From DASUKL01 sp036278755 (GTDB lineage Bacteria > Chloroflexota > Limnocylindria > Limnocylindrales > CSP1-4), in the NCBI GenBank assembly GCA_036278755.1, contig DASUKL010000128.1:1-45557 (forward strand): DNA of 45,557 nt, written 5' to 3'. The position numbers and the translations under genes were made by a program. Positions 7,490 through 16,452 of this stretch are shown piece after piece (the first letter of the stretch is position 1; each line of letters opens with the position of its first letter). The notes beneath the pieces are model-generated. The model saw only the letters and a list, made by a program, of their open reading frames with translations. It had not been told where the DNA came from and did no database searches.

Positions 7490-10230
7490 TTCAGGCGCTC
7501 GCCGTCGTCCTTCTTGCGCGGGCGGGCGGCCCGCTCGATGGCCGCCGCGACCGGATCGCCGTCGGCCGTCCGGCCTTCGGGATGTGTCCCGGAGCGGGCA
7601 TCGCGCCGGGGGGCTGCCTCGGAAACGACCGTCTCGTCGCCGGAGCGGAAGAGCAGCGTGCCGCCCATGGCGTCGGCGTCGGCCACGATCGTCGAGCCGG
7701 GCGGGAAGCGGGCTTCGAGGAGGGCCCGGGCCAGGGGGTTCTCCACCAGCCGCTGGACCGAGCGCTTGAGCGGCCGCGCCCCGAAGGCCGGGTCGTGGCC
7801 CTCGGCGGCGATGAGCCGTCGGGCGGCGGGGGTCAGCTCCAGGCCGAGCTCGTGCTCGGCCAGGCGGTGCTGGAGGTCGGCCAGGAGGAGGTCGACGATG
7901 GCCGTCAGGTCCTCCTCGGAGAGGGCATGGAAGACGATGACCTCGTCGATCCGATTGAGGAACTCGGGCCGGAACTGGAGGCGCAGCGACTCGATGACCT
8001 TGTCCCTCATGTCCTCGTAGGCGGCCTCGTCGGTCCGGCCGGTGTAGGCCGTGATGAACTGGCTGCCGACGTTGCTGGTCATGATCAGGACGACGTCCTT
8101 GAAGTTGACCGTGCGGCCCTGACCGTCGGTCAGGCGGCCGTCGTCGAGGACCTGGAGGAGGACGTTGAAGACGTCGGGGTGGGCCTTCTCGATCTCGTCG
8201 AGGAGGACGACCTGATATGGCCGCCGGCGGACGGCCTCGGTCAGCTGACCGCCCTCCTCGTAGCCGACATAGCCGGGCGGGGCGCCGATGAGCCGGCTGA
8301 CGGAGTACTTCTCCATGTACTCGCTCATGTCGAGCCGGGTCATGGCCGTCTCGTCGTCGAAGAGGAATTCGGCCAGAGCCCGGGCGAGCTCCGTCTTGCC
8401 CACGCCCGTGGGGCCCAGGAAGATGAACGAGCCGATGGGCCGCTTGGGGTCCTTGAGGCCGGCCCGGGCTCGGCGCACCGCGTCGGAGATGGCGGCGATG
8501 GCGTCGTCCTGGCCGATGACCCGGGCATGGAGGCGCTCCTCCATGTGGATGAGCTTGCCGGCCTCGCCCTCCATGAGGCGGGTCACGGGGATGCCCGTCC
8601 AGGCCGCCACGATGCGGGCGATGTCGTCGGCGTCGACCTCTTCCTTGAGCAGCCGACCCCCGCCCCCGGCCACGCCGACCGCGGCCTCCTGCTCCTTGAG
8701 TCGGGCCTGGAGCTCGACCTGCCGGCCGTACTTGAGCTCGGCGGCCCGGCCGTAGTCGGTGGCCCGCTCGGCGGCGTCGATCTCGTGCTGGAGGCTTTCC
8801 AGCTCGGACTTGGTCTTGCGCAGGGCGTCGATGGCCGACTTCTCGGTCTCCCACTGCTGCTTCAGCCCGCCGGCGCTCTCGCTGATGTCGGCCAGCTCCT
8901 TCTCGAGGGCCGCGAGGCGGGCCTTGGAGGCCTCGTCCTTCTCCTTGCGCAGGGCCTCCCGCTCGATCTCGAGCTGGATGCGGCGGCGCTCGAGCTCGTC
9001 GAGCTCGGTGGGCATGGAGTCCATCTCGATGCGCAGCCGGCTGGCGGCCTCGTCCACCAGGTCGATGGCTTTGTCGGGCAGGAAGCGGTCGGCGATGTAG
9101 CGGTTGGAGAGCGTGGCCGCAGCGACCAGGGCCGAATCGGTGATGCGCACCCCGTGGTGGACCTCGTAGCGCTCGCGGAGGCCCCGCAGGATGCTGATCG
9201 TCTCCTCCACGCTGGGCTGGTCGACGAAGACCGGCTGGAAACGCCGCTCGAGGGCCGCATCTTTCTCGATGTGCTTGCGGTACTCGTCGAGGGTCGTGGC
9301 TCCGATGGTGTGCAGCTCGCCTCGGGCAAGCATGGGCTTGAGCAGGTTGGAGGCGTCCATGGCCCCCTCGGCCGCCCCCGCTCCGACGACCGTATGGAGC
9401 TCGTCGATGAAGAGGATGACCTGGCCCTCGGAGTCCTTGATCTCCTTGAGCACGGCCTTCAGGCGCTCCTCGAACTCACCGCGGTACTTGGCCCCGGCTA
9501 CGAGGGCCCCCAGGTCGAGGGCCACGACCCGCTTGTCCTTCAGCGACTCGGGGACGTCGCCGCGCACGATGCGCTGGGCGAGGCCCTCGGCGATGGCCGT
9601 CTTGCCGACGCCCGGCTCGCCGATGAGGACGGGGTTGTTCTTCGTCCGCCGCGAGAGGACCTGGATGACCCGCCGGATCTCCTCGTCCCGGCCGATGACC
9701 GGGTCGAGCTTGCCCTGGCGGGCCTCGGCGGTCAGGTCGCGACCGTAGCGCTCGAGGGCCTGGTAGGTCGACTCGGGGTTCTGGGAGGTGACCCGCTGCC
9801 CCCCGCGGACGGAGGCCAGGGCCCCGAGGATGGCCTCCTTGCCCGCCCCCGCGGCGTCGAGCAGCTTCTGGGCCTCGCCGCCCGACTCGGCCGCGGCGAT
9901 GAGCAGGTGTTCCGTGGAGACGTACTCGTCCTGCAGCCGGCGAGCCTCGTCCTCGGCCCGCTCGAGGAGCTGCTGGGCCCGCTTGTCGAGGCTCAGGGAG
10001 CTGCCTCGGACGCGGGCTCGATGGCCCAGCGCGGCGGCGATCTCGGTGCGCAGGCGCGGCACGTCGACGCCCAGCCGGCGGAGCGTCGCGGCGGGCGTGC
10101 CCTCGTCGTCCTGGAGCAGGGCGGCGAGGAGGTGTTCGGCGTCCAGGACCGGGCTCTCGGCCTCCGTGGCCAGGCGCTGGGCGGCCAGGATCGCCTCCTG
10201 GGCCTTCTCGGTATAGCGGTCGAGTTTCAT
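7486..10230 (-). CDS. clpB: ATP-dependent chaperone ClpB
   Basis: The 914-residue protein is the ClpB disaggregase, which works with the DnaK system to pull proteins out of aggregates. In order it has the N-terminal double Clp repeat (about 1-145), AAA+ domain 1 with Walker A GEPGVGKT (about 203-210), the coiled-coil middle domain (about 410-535), AAA+ domain 2 with GPTGVGKT (about 615) and the pore loop GYVGYEEGG. The last 60 residues after the small C-terminal domain are an extra charged tail (RKKDDGERLN at the end) longer than in E. coli ClpB. Its ATG overlaps the dnaJ stop (ATGA at 10227-10230) and its own stop overlaps the midA start. Confidence 0.97.
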   Translation of the reverse strand: MKLDRYTEKAQEAILAAQRLATEAESPVLDAEHLLAALLQDDEGTPAATLRRLGVDVPRLRTEIAAALGHRARVRGSSLSLDKRAQQLLERAEDEARRLQDEYVSTEHLLIAAAESGGEAQKLLDAAGAGKEAILGALASVRGGQRVTSQNPESTYQALERYGRDLTAEARQGKLDPVIGRDEEIRRVIQVLSRRTKNNPVLIGEPGVGKTAIAEGLAQRIVRGDVPESLKDKRVVALDLGALVAGAKYRGEFEERLKAVLKEIKDSEGQVILFIDELHTVVGAGAAEGAMDASNLLKPMLARGELHTIGATTLDEYRKHIEKDAALERRFQPVFVDQPSVEETISILRGLRERYEVHHGVRITDSALVAAATLSNRYIADRFLPDKAIDLVDEAASRLRIEMDSMPTELDELERRRIQLEIEREALRKEKDEASKARLAALEKELADISESAGGLKQQWETEKSAIDALRKTKSELESLQHEIDAAERATDYGRAAELKYGRQVELQARLKEQEAAVGVAGGGGRLLKEEVDADDIARIVAAWTGIPVTRLMEGEAGKLIHMEERLHARVIGQDDAIAAISDAVRRARAGLKDPKRPIGSFIFLGPTGVGKTELARALAEFLFDDETAMTRLDMSEYMEKYSVSRLIGAPPGYVGYEEGGQLTEAVRRRPYQVVLLDEIEKAHPDVFNVLLQVLDDGRLTDGQGRTVNFKDVVLIMTSNVGSQFITAYTGRTDEAAYEDMRDKVIESLRLQFRPEFLNRIDEVIVFHALSEEDLTAIVDLLLADLQHRLAEHELGLELTPAARRLIAAEGHDPAFGARPLKRSVQRLVENPLARALLEARFPPGSTIVADADAMGGTLLFRSGDETVVSEAAPRRDARSGTHPEGRTADGDPVAAAIERAARPRKKDDGERLN

Positions 10231-11465
10231 CGTGGCGGTGCTCCGCTGGTCCGGCCCTCGCGGCTCGTGGCCGCGGCGGCCCGGGGATCGGGTTGCTTGA
10301 CGTGGTCGGCGAAGACCTCGAAGAGGCGCCGGCCCTCCTCATCGATGTCGGTGGGCAGGACGACCCGGACCCTGACGAACAGGTCGCCCGCGCCATCGGC
10401 CTTGAAGTGGGGCATGCCCTGGCCGGCCAGGCGGAAGACGCGGCCGTTCTGGGTGCCCGGCGGGACGGTCAGCAGGACGCGGCCTTTGAGCGTTCCGACG
10501 GGCACCTGGGCCCCCAGGACAGCCTCGGAGAGGCTGAGTGCGATCTCGCGGCGCAGGTCGTCGCCCTCCCGGGCGAAGACGGCGTGATCGCGGACGCTGA
10601 TCTCGAGGTAGACATTGCCTGCCCCGGGTCCGCTGCCGGCCTTGCCGGAGAGACGGATCCGCTGGCCGCTCGTCACTCCGCGGGGGATGCTCACCTCGAG
10701 GCGCTTGTCGCCCACCTGGACGAGCCGGCTGCTGCCGTGGAAGGCCTCCTCCAGGGAGATGTCGGCCTGAGCCTCGAGGTGCTGGGGCGGGGTCCGCGGG
10801 GCGGTCGTGCGGCGAGTGGAGCCACGGGTCGAACCCCGGGTCGCCCCGCCCGGGCTCCCGCTGCCGCCGGCGCTCCCGCTCGGGCTCGTGGCGGCCGAGC
10901 CGTCGAAGCCCAGGCTGGCCAGGAAGGCCTCGAGGTCGATGCCGCCCCCGGCCTCGCTGGCCGTGGCCGTTCGGCCCCGGCCGCTCGAACCGGCGCTGGC
11001 TCCGCGGGCCGAGCGGGCCGCTCCGGCGCCGGCCATGTTCGCGCCGAAGAAGGTCTGGAAGAAGTCGCTGAAGCCGGCCAGGTCCTCGGGGTCGCCGTGG
11101 AACTCGAAGCGCACGCCGGGACCGGCCCCGTAGGCCGCGTACCCGGCGTAGCCGCCCGCGCCCCCCGGCGCCCCCCGGCCGGCGAAGGGGTCGCCGGCCC
11201 CGCCGGCACGCCCCCCGGCCGCCTGCTGGGCTCGCTGGATCTGCTCCCAGTCCGCCCCCAGGCGATCGTAGAGGGACCGCTTCTCGGGGTCGCTGAGGAC
11301 CGCGTTGGCCTCGTTGACCTCCTTGAAGTGCCGCTCCGCGGCGGCATCGCCTTTGTTGACGTCCGGGTGGTACTTCCGGGCGAGCTTGCGGAAGGCCTTC
11401 TTGATATCGGCCTGGCTGGCATCGCGCGGCACGCCGAGGGTGGCGTAGTAGTCCCGGTATTCCAT
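10227..11465 (-). CDS. cbpA: DnaJ-type co-chaperone lacking the zinc finger (CbpA-like)
   Basis: The 412-residue product begins with a J domain (about 4-70, RDYYATLGV and the HPD loop YHPDVNKG) that stimulates DnaK ATPase. A long Gly/Ala/Ser-rich linker (about 80-230) follows, then the DnaJ C-terminal substrate-binding domains (ISLEEAFHG, LEVSIPRGV, GSGPGAGNVYLEI, DLRREIALSLSEAVLG). The CxxCxGxG zinc-finger repeats of classical DnaJ are absent, so CbpA-type is the better name. It lies between lon and clpB in the heat-shock operon, with an ATGA overlap to clpB. No dnaK or grpE is in the window. Confidence 0.92.
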   Translation of the reverse strand: MEYRDYYATLGVPRDASQADIKKAFRKLARKYHPDVNKGDAAAERHFKEVNEANAVLSDPEKRSLYDRLGADWEQIQRAQQAAGGRAGGAGDPFAGRGAPGGAGGYAGYAAYGAGPGVRFEFHGDPEDLAGFSDFFQTFFGANMAGAGAARSARGASAGSSGRGRTATASEAGGGIDLEAFLASLGFDGSAATSPSGSAGGSGSPGGATRGSTRGSTRRTTAPRTPPQHLEAQADISLEEAFHGSSRLVQVGDKRLEVSIPRGVTSGQRIRLSGKAGSGPGAGNVYLEISVRDHAVFAREGDDLRREIALSLSEAVLGAQVPVGTLKGRVLLTVPPGTQNGRVFRLAGQGMPHFKADGAGDLFVRVRVVLPTDIDEEGRRLFEVFADHVKQPDPRAAAATSREGRTSGAPPR

Positions 11466-11484
11466 GGGCCTGGTCCGGCCCTCC

Positions 11485-14076
11485 TCAGACCAGGGGCGGC
11501 CGATCGGCCATGGGGATGATCATGGGCTGGGGGGTGTGGGCCGGCGGCGCCGGGGCCTGCGGGTGCAGGCCCCCGTCACCACCGGTGCTTCGGGCGGTCG
11601 AGGGCAACGGCCGGGGCGTGCTGCGCAGGGCCGTGCTCAGGACCTGGTCCATGGAGTCGACCAGGACCAGCTTGATCTGCTTGCGGATCTCCTCGGGGAT
11701 GTCACGCAGATCCTTCTCGTTCTTGCGGGGCAGGATCACGGTCCGCGCGCCGGAGAGGTGCGCGGCCAGGATCTTGCTCTTCAGGCCGCCGATGGGCAGC
11801 ACCCGGCCGCGGAGCGTGATCTCGCCGGTCATGGCCACGTCCTTGCTGACGGGGATGCCGGTGAGGGCGCTGACGATGGCCGTGGCCATGGTGATCCCGG
11901 CCGAGGGGCCGTCCTTGGGGATGGCCCCGGCCGGCACGTGGATGTGGAGGGTGTGCTTCTCGAAGGTCTCGGCCGGGATGCCCAGGGCCGAGGCGTGGGC
12001 ACGGGTCCAGGACAGGCCCGCGCGGGCCGATTCGCGCATGACCTCGCCCAGCTGGCCGGTGAGGATGAAGTCCTCCTTGCCCTCCATGGTCGTGACCTCG
12101 ACGGAGACGATATCGCCGCCGGCTTCGGTCACCACGAGGCCCGTGGCCGCGCCGACCTGATCCTCGGGCTCCAGCTCGCCGTACTCGAAGCGCGGCGGGC
12201 CGAGGTACTCCTCGAGCTTCTTCACGTCGACGACGGTCTTGCGCTTGCGGCCTTCGGCCACCGAGCGGGCGACCTTGCGCATGACGTTGGCCAGCTCCCG
12301 CTCGAGGTTCCGGACGCCGGCCTCCTTGGTGTAGGCCTGGACGAGCTCGGTCAGCGCCTCGTCGGTGATGGCGATGGTCTTGGGGCTCAGGCCGTGGTTC
12401 TTCATCTGCTTGGGGACGAGGAACCGCCGCCCGATCTCGATCTTCTCCTGCTGGGTGTAGCCCGGCAGCTGGACGATCTCCATCCGGTCGCGCAGCGCCG
12501 CGGGGATCGGGTCGAGCAGGTTGCCGGTGGCGATGAAGAGGACCTTAGAGAGGTCGAAGGGCACCTCGAGGTAGTTGTCCTGGAAGGTGTTGTTCTGCTC
12601 CGGGTCGAGGACCTCCAGGAGGGCCGAGGACGGGTCGCCCCGGAAGTCCATGCCGATCTTGTCGACCTCATCGAGCATGAAGACGGGGTTGTTGGTGCCC
12701 GCGGTCTTGATGTTCTGGATGATGCGGCCGGGGAGGGCCCCGATGTACGTCCGGCGGTGGCCTCGGATCTCGGCCTCATCGTGGATGCCGCCCAGGCTCA
12801 TGCGGACGAACTTGCGGCCCATGGCCCGCGCGATGCTCTTGCCGAGGCTCGTCTTGCCCACGCCTGGCGGGCCGACGAAGGCCAGGATGGGGCTGCGGAT
12901 GGTGTCCGCCAGGGCCCGCACGGCGAGGTACTCGAGGATGCGCTCCTTGATCTTCTCCAGGCCGTAGTGATCCTCATCGAGGATCGTGGCGGCCTCCTTG
13001 ATGTCGAGGCGGTCGTCGGTCGAGACGCCCCACGGCAGCCCCACCAGCCAGTCGACGTAGGTCCGGATGACGCCCACCTCGGGAGAGGCGGAGGGGATCC
13101 GGCTCATGCGGTCGATCTCCTTGACCGCCCGGGCCTTGACGTCCTCGGGCATGCCGGCCTTCTCGACCTTATCGCGTAGCTCGTTGATCTCGGCCTGCTG
13201 CGGATCGTCCTCGCCGAGCTCCTTCTGGATAGCCTTGAGCTGCTCCCGCAGGATGTACTCGCGCTGGGTCTTGTCCATCTCGGACTTGACCTCGGACTGG
13301 ATCCTGCCCTTCAGCTCGAGGATCTCGATCTGTCGGGCCAGGAAGCCCGAGACGAGCTTCAGGCGCTCGACGGGGTCGATCGTCTCGAGCATCTCCTGGC
13401 GCTGCTCGGTGGTCATGTCGGGGCTGTAAGCCACCATGTCGGCCAGCAGGCCCGGCTCGGTGATGTTGCGGGCCGCGACCGCCGCCTCGGGCGGCACGGG
13501 CGCGCCGGACTGGACGTACTGCTCGATCTGGCCCTGGACGCTACGCATCAGGGCCTGCACCTCCAGGCCGGTGGTGTCGCTGTCTTCGAGCGGCTCGATC
13601 TCGGCCACGATGTACGGGTCGGCCTGGACGAAGCCGAGCAGGCGCAGGCGCTGCTGGCCCTGGACGATGGCGCGCACCGTCCCGTCCTGGAGCTGGGAGA
13701 CCTGGGCGATCTTGGCCAGGGTGCCGACGCCGTACAGCTCGGCCGGCTCGGAGATGTCCTCGTTCTCGGGCTGGCGCTGGGTGACCAGGGCGATGGGCTG
13801 GCCTTCGGCCACGGCCGCGTTGAGGGCCTTGACCGACTTGTCTCGACCCACCTGGAGGGGCACGATCATCTCGGGGAAGATGACCGTCTCGCGGAGGGCG
13901 ACGAGCGGCAGCTGGCGCGGTTCAGCGGCCCCCTGCTCGGGCCCAGCCTGCTCGGGCGCCGTGGTTTCGGGCGCCGTGGTTTCAGGCGCCGTGGGCTCAG
14001 GCTCCTGGGCATCGGGCTTCGGGTCGAGGCCGGCCGTCGCCGGGGGCGCGTCTGGGCTTCGGTCGTGGTCGGTCAT
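11485..14076 (-). CDS. lon: ATP-dependent Lon protease
   Basis: The 863-residue protein degrades damaged and regulatory proteins. It has the N-terminal LON substrate domain (about 55-250, beginning LPLVALRETVIFPEMIVPLQ), a helical region, an AAA+ domain with Walker A GPPGVGKTSLG and Walker B VFMLDEVDKIG, and a C-terminal protease domain with the Ser-Lys dyad S725 (DGPSAG) and K768 (GGLKSK). The first 50 residues are an extra acidic, Pro/Thr-rich segment with short repeats (APETT, PEQ). The ATG at 14076 overlaps the hspR stop as ATGA. In actinobacteria lon and clpB are classic HspR targets, which fits their place here. Confidence 0.97.
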   Translation of the reverse strand: MTDHDRSPDAPPATAGLDPKPDAQEPEPTAPETTAPETTAPEQAGPEQGAAEPRQLPLVALRETVIFPEMIVPLQVGRDKSVKALNAAVAEGQPIALVTQRQPENEDISEPAELYGVGTLAKIAQVSQLQDGTVRAIVQGQQRLRLLGFVQADPYIVAEIEPLEDSDTTGLEVQALMRSVQGQIEQYVQSGAPVPPEAAVAARNITEPGLLADMVAYSPDMTTEQRQEMLETIDPVERLKLVSGFLARQIEILELKGRIQSEVKSEMDKTQREYILREQLKAIQKELGEDDPQQAEINELRDKVEKAGMPEDVKARAVKEIDRMSRIPSASPEVGVIRTYVDWLVGLPWGVSTDDRLDIKEAATILDEDHYGLEKIKERILEYLAVRALADTIRSPILAFVGPPGVGKTSLGKSIARAMGRKFVRMSLGGIHDEAEIRGHRRTYIGALPGRIIQNIKTAGTNNPVFMLDEVDKIGMDFRGDPSSALLEVLDPEQNNTFQDNYLEVPFDLSKVLFIATGNLLDPIPAALRDRMEIVQLPGYTQQEKIEIGRRFLVPKQMKNHGLSPKTIAITDEALTELVQAYTKEAGVRNLERELANVMRKVARSVAEGRKRKTVVDVKKLEEYLGPPRFEYGELEPEDQVGAATGLVVTEAGGDIVSVEVTTMEGKEDFILTGQLGEVMRESARAGLSWTRAHASALGIPAETFEKHTLHIHVPAGAIPKDGPSAGITMATAIVSALTGIPVSKDVAMTGEITLRGRVLPIGGLKSKILAAHLSGARTVILPRKNEKDLRDIPEEIRKQIKLVLVDSMDQVLSTALRSTPRPLPSTARSTGGDGGLHPQAPAPPAHTPQPMIIPMADRPPLV

Positions 14077-14438
14077 CGTTCCTCCTCGCGGGCCGTGGCC
14101 GGCTCGCCGGATCCGCTCGCGTCGGCGGATGCCGGCGCGTGGTCGTCGTCTGCGAAGAGCGTCTCGAGGATGCGGGTGCCCATCCGACGTTCGATCTCGA
14201 ACAGGATGCGGACCCCGGCCAGGTTGACGCCCAGCTCCTGGGTCAGGTCGCGGATCCAGAGGACCCGCCGGATGTCTTCTTCGGAATAGAGGCGGATGTT
14301 GGTGGGCGTGCGCGCCGGACAGACGAGGCCCTCGTCCTCATAGATGCGCAGCGTCCGGGGATGGACGCTGACGATGCTGGCGGCCACGCTGATGACGTAG
14401 ACCGGCCGGCGAGGGTCAGGCTGGACTCGCGCGCGCAC
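14073..14438 (-). CDS. hspR: MerR-family heat-shock repressor HspR
   Basis: The 121-residue product is a MerR-type helix-turn-helix protein of the HspR group: YVISVAASIVSVHPRTLRIY then EDEGLVCPARTPTNIRLYSEEDI, followed by a short dimer helix (about 75-90) and an acidic/Ser-rich tail. HspR represses chaperone operons with DnaK as co-repressor in Streptomyces and relatives. The GTG at 14438 has GGAG 8 bases upstream. It is the second gene of the operon, so it would repress its own synthesis together with hsp20, lon, dnaJ and clpB through the HAIR-like site at 15089. Confidence 0.93.
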   Translation of the reverse strand: MRARVQPDPRRPVYVISVAASIVSVHPRTLRIYEDEGLVCPARTPTNIRLYSEEDIRRVLWIRDLTQELGVNLAGVRILFEIERRMGTRILETLFADDDHAPASADASGSGEPATAREEER

Positions 14439-14452
14439 GTCCCTTGCTCCTG

Positions 14453-14995
14453 CTACGACTGGACGGCCTCGGCCGCCTCGCCCGTGGCCACCCGGGCCGG
14501 CTGTGCCTGCGCGCCCGGTCCGGCCGAAGCCTCGCCCTCAGCGCTCGGAGGCGCGACCGTGATGCGGCGCGGCTTGGTCCGCTCCGCCTTAGGGATGGAC
14601 AGGCGCAGGAGGCCGTTCTCGAAGGTCGCCGTGGCGCCCTCCGTCTCGATGTCGGCCGGCAGGGAGATCGAGCGGCTGAACGATCCGCGCCGGATCTCCT
14701 GGTACAGGTAGCCCGCGTTCGCCTCGCCGTTCGTGGCCGCCGGTTGCTCGGTGCTGCCGCTGATGGTCAAGGCGTTGCCGGTCAGGGTCACGTCGACCTG
14801 CTCCGGCCTCAGACCGGGCAGGGCCGCCTCGACCACGAGATGGTCGGGTGTGGCATACACGTCGATGGGTACGATCTGGTCGCCGAAGGCGACGAGGCTG
14901 CGCGGCCGGATGAAGGACTCTTCGAACAGATGGTCCATGGCCTGGCGCAGGGAAAGCACGTCGCCGAACGGCGACGTTCGCCGGATGAGGCTCAT
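14453..14995 (-). CDS. Small heat-shock protein, Hsp20/alpha-crystallin family
   Basis: The 180-residue product contains the alpha-crystallin domain at about 40-145 (VPIDVYATPDHLVVEAALPG, then FSRSISLPADIE and the A-x-x-x-n-G-L motif ATFENGLLRLSIPK). It is an ATP-independent holdase that keeps unfolded proteins ready for DnaK and ClpB. The ATG at 14995 is preferred over an in-frame GTG/ATG further upstream because GGAGG stands 7 bases before it and the protein then starts MSLIRRTSPFGD, typical of the family. It is the first gene of the heat-shock operon, about 75 bases from the predicted transcript start. Confidence 0.93.
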   Translation of the reverse strand: MSLIRRTSPFGDVLSLRQAMDHLFEESFIRPRSLVAFGDQIVPIDVYATPDHLVVEAALPGLRPEQVDVTLTGNALTISGSTEQPAATNGEANAGYLYQEIRRGSFSRSISLPADIETEGATATFENGLLRLSIPKAERTKPRRITVAPPSAEGEASAGPGAQAQPARVATGEAAEAVQS

Positions 14996-15078
14996 GTCTG
15001 CACCTCCAGAGGATGCTGCCGCTCCGCTCGGACGCTCCGAGATGGATGCGGACCCGGTAACCTCACCGGGCAAGGCCC

Positions 15079-15108
15079 AGGATAGAACCATGACAATGGC
15101 ATTGTCAA
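15079..15108 (-). promoter_or_regulatory. Promoter of the heat-shock operon
   Basis: On the minus strand a perfect TTGACA (15103-15108) is followed after 18 bases by TATCCT (15079-15084), a good vegetative-type promoter in otherwise very GC-rich DNA. Transcription would begin near 15072, leaving a leader of about 75 bases before hsp20. The promoter overlaps the inverted repeat at 15089-15109, so a bound repressor would block RNA polymerase. Confidence 0.65.
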
Positions 15109-15109
15109 G
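15089..15109 (-). promoter_or_regulatory. HAIR-like operator for HspR
   Basis: The minus-strand sequence is CTTGACA-N7-TGTCATG, which has the same arm length and 7-base spacing as the HspR-associated inverted repeat of actinobacteria (CTTGAGT-N7-ACTCAAG). The core TGACAAT/ATTGTCA is a perfect repeat. It covers the -35 element and part of the spacer of the hsp20-hspR-lon-dnaJ-clpB promoter, and hspR is in the same operon. Binding by HspR is inferred, not shown. Confidence 0.6.
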
Positions 15110-15160
15110 GTCCTTGGCAATCCAGCTGTTGCTTCCGAGCGCCTCGGGGGCGCCGGCGGG

Positions 15161-15847
15161 TCAGGTCTGGGCCGCCTCCGCTGGTGGCTGCACGCCGAGG
15201 AGCGCCTGCTGGAGCCCGGCGCTCGTCTCCCCGCGGGTCACGGCGATGATCTTGTCGCCGACCTGGAAGACCGTGTCGGGCCGGACGGGCTGGACGACGT
15301 CGTGGCGCAGGAGGGCGAAGAGCGAGCAGCCGTCGGGCAGGCCCAGGTCGGCGGCCTGGCGGCCCACGGCCGGCGAACCTTCCACGATCTGGGCCTCCAC
15401 CAGCTCGGTCGCCCCACCCTCCAGCTGGGCCAGATGGAGGAGGGCGTGGACCGGGATGTCCTGCTCGACGGCGCCGAGGATCATGCGCGTGGGACTGATG
15501 ATCTCGTCCACCCCGAGATGGCGGAAGAGCGGCTCGTTGCGGGGGCTATTGACGCGGGCGATCGTGCGCGGCACGTCGAAATGGTGCTTGGCCATCTGGC
15601 AGACGACGAGGTTGTCCTCGTCGTCGCCGGTGACCGCGGCCACGATCGCGGCCCGGTTGGCACCGGCTTCGGCGAGGTGCTTGCCCTCGCAGCCGTCCTT
15701 GGCCAGGACGACGCTGCCGATCTCATCCGCGATCTGCCGGGCACGCGCCGGATCCTTCTCCAGCAGCACGACGTCGTGGCCCGCGGCGAGCAGCTCCTTG
15801 GTCAGGTAGTAGCCGACCTTCCCGCCGCCCACCACGATGACGTACAC
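15161..15847 (-). CDS. TrkA-type RCK regulatory protein (TrkA-N plus TrkA-C)
   Basis: The 228-residue cytosolic protein has an N-terminal Rossmann RCK domain (IVVGGGKVGYYLTKELLAAG, about 3-135) and a C-terminal TrkA-C domain (about 140-220, LVEAQIVEGSPAVG and DKIIAVTRG). Such proteins bind NAD(H), ATP/ADP or c-di-AMP and gate potassium uptake proteins. The GTG start at 15847 lies one base beyond the stop of the second TrkA gene. No Trk/Ktr pore subunit is in the window, and the likely partner is the KimA-like transporter in the same operon. Confidence 0.9.
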   Translation of the reverse strand: MYVIVVGGGKVGYYLTKELLAAGHDVVLLEKDPARARQIADEIGSVVLAKDGCEGKHLAEAGANRAAIVAAVTGDDEDNLVVCQMAKHHFDVPRTIARVNSPRNEPLFRHLGVDEIISPTRMILGAVEQDIPVHALLHLAQLEGGATELVEAQIVEGSPAVGRQAADLGLPDGCSLFALLRHDVVQPVRPDTVFQVGDKIIAVTRGETSAGLQQALLGVQPPAEAAQT

Positions 15848-15848
15848 G

Positions 15849-16433
15849 TCAGGCCTGCCCTTCGTCGCCGGTCGCGCCGGGGGCCCGGCCTTCGACTGCG
15901 CCGCCGGCTCTCACCTCGGCGCCGGCTCTCACCTCGGCGCCGGCTCCGCCCTCGGCCCCCACGACGGGGTCGGTGGCGTCCGGGCCGTGCTGGTGGGGTT
16001 GGGCCACGTGGACGCCGTCGGCGCCCGGCTCGGGCGGCAGGCCCGCGTAGCGGCCCAGGGCGTCGACCAGACGGGTGGTGCGGCAGATCGTCGAGAGCCC
16101 AAGAGCGGTATAGGCCTCGGCCCGCACGGGGTCGTTGATCTTGGCCACGACGTGCCGCACGCCCAGCGTCTCGGCTGCCATCTGAGCGCACAGGATGTTG
16201 CGGTTGTCACCCTCGGTCAGGGCGTAGAAGTAGTCGGCCTCGTCGGCGCCGATGCGGCGGAGGGTGTCCTCGTCGGTCCCGTCACCGCGGATGGCCTCGC
16301 CGGGGAAGTCGGGCGCCAGGCGGCTGAAGGAGTCGGAGTCGATGTCGAGGATGGTGACGTCCTGGCCCGCCGCGGCCAGCCGTTCGGCGAAGCCGGCGCC
16401 CACCCGTCCGCAGCCGACGATGATCGTTCGCAT
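15849..16433 (-). CDS. TrkA-N (RCK) domain protein lacking TrkA-C
   Basis: The 194-residue product has one Rossmann RCK domain (MRTIIVGCGRVGAGFAERLA, then ILDIDSDSF and GDNRNILCAQMAA) over about 1-130. In place of the TrkA-C domain there is a low-complexity tail with two copies of AGAEVR, encoded by a direct repeat near 15907-15943. The ATG at 16433 is chosen because the Rossmann strand then begins at residue 2. Paired with the full-length RCK protein next door, it may form a hetero-oligomeric gating ring, which is an inference. Confidence 0.88.
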   Translation of the reverse strand: MRTIIVGCGRVGAGFAERLAAAGQDVTILDIDSDSFSRLAPDFPGEAIRGDGTDEDTLRRIGADEADYFYALTEGDNRNILCAQMAAETLGVRHVVAKINDPVRAEAYTALGLSTICRTTRLVDALGRYAGLPPEPGADGVHVAQPHQHGPDATDPVVGAEGGAGAEVRAGAEVRAGGAVEGRAPGATGDEGQA

Positions 16434-16452
16434 GGCGTTCCGTCCGGGCCGC

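Noticed and set aside
7582..10587. 1001-codon plus-strand frame across clpB and dnaJ
   Set aside because: Exact antisense of clpB; the Leu/Gly/Asp/Val-rich translation is the expected mirror of the coding strand.
15079..15109. CIRCE element (HrcA site) at the heat-shock promoter
   Set aside because: CIRCE has 9-base arms with a 9-base gap (TTAGCACTC type); the repeat here has 7-base arms and a 7-base gap, and hspR is in the operon.
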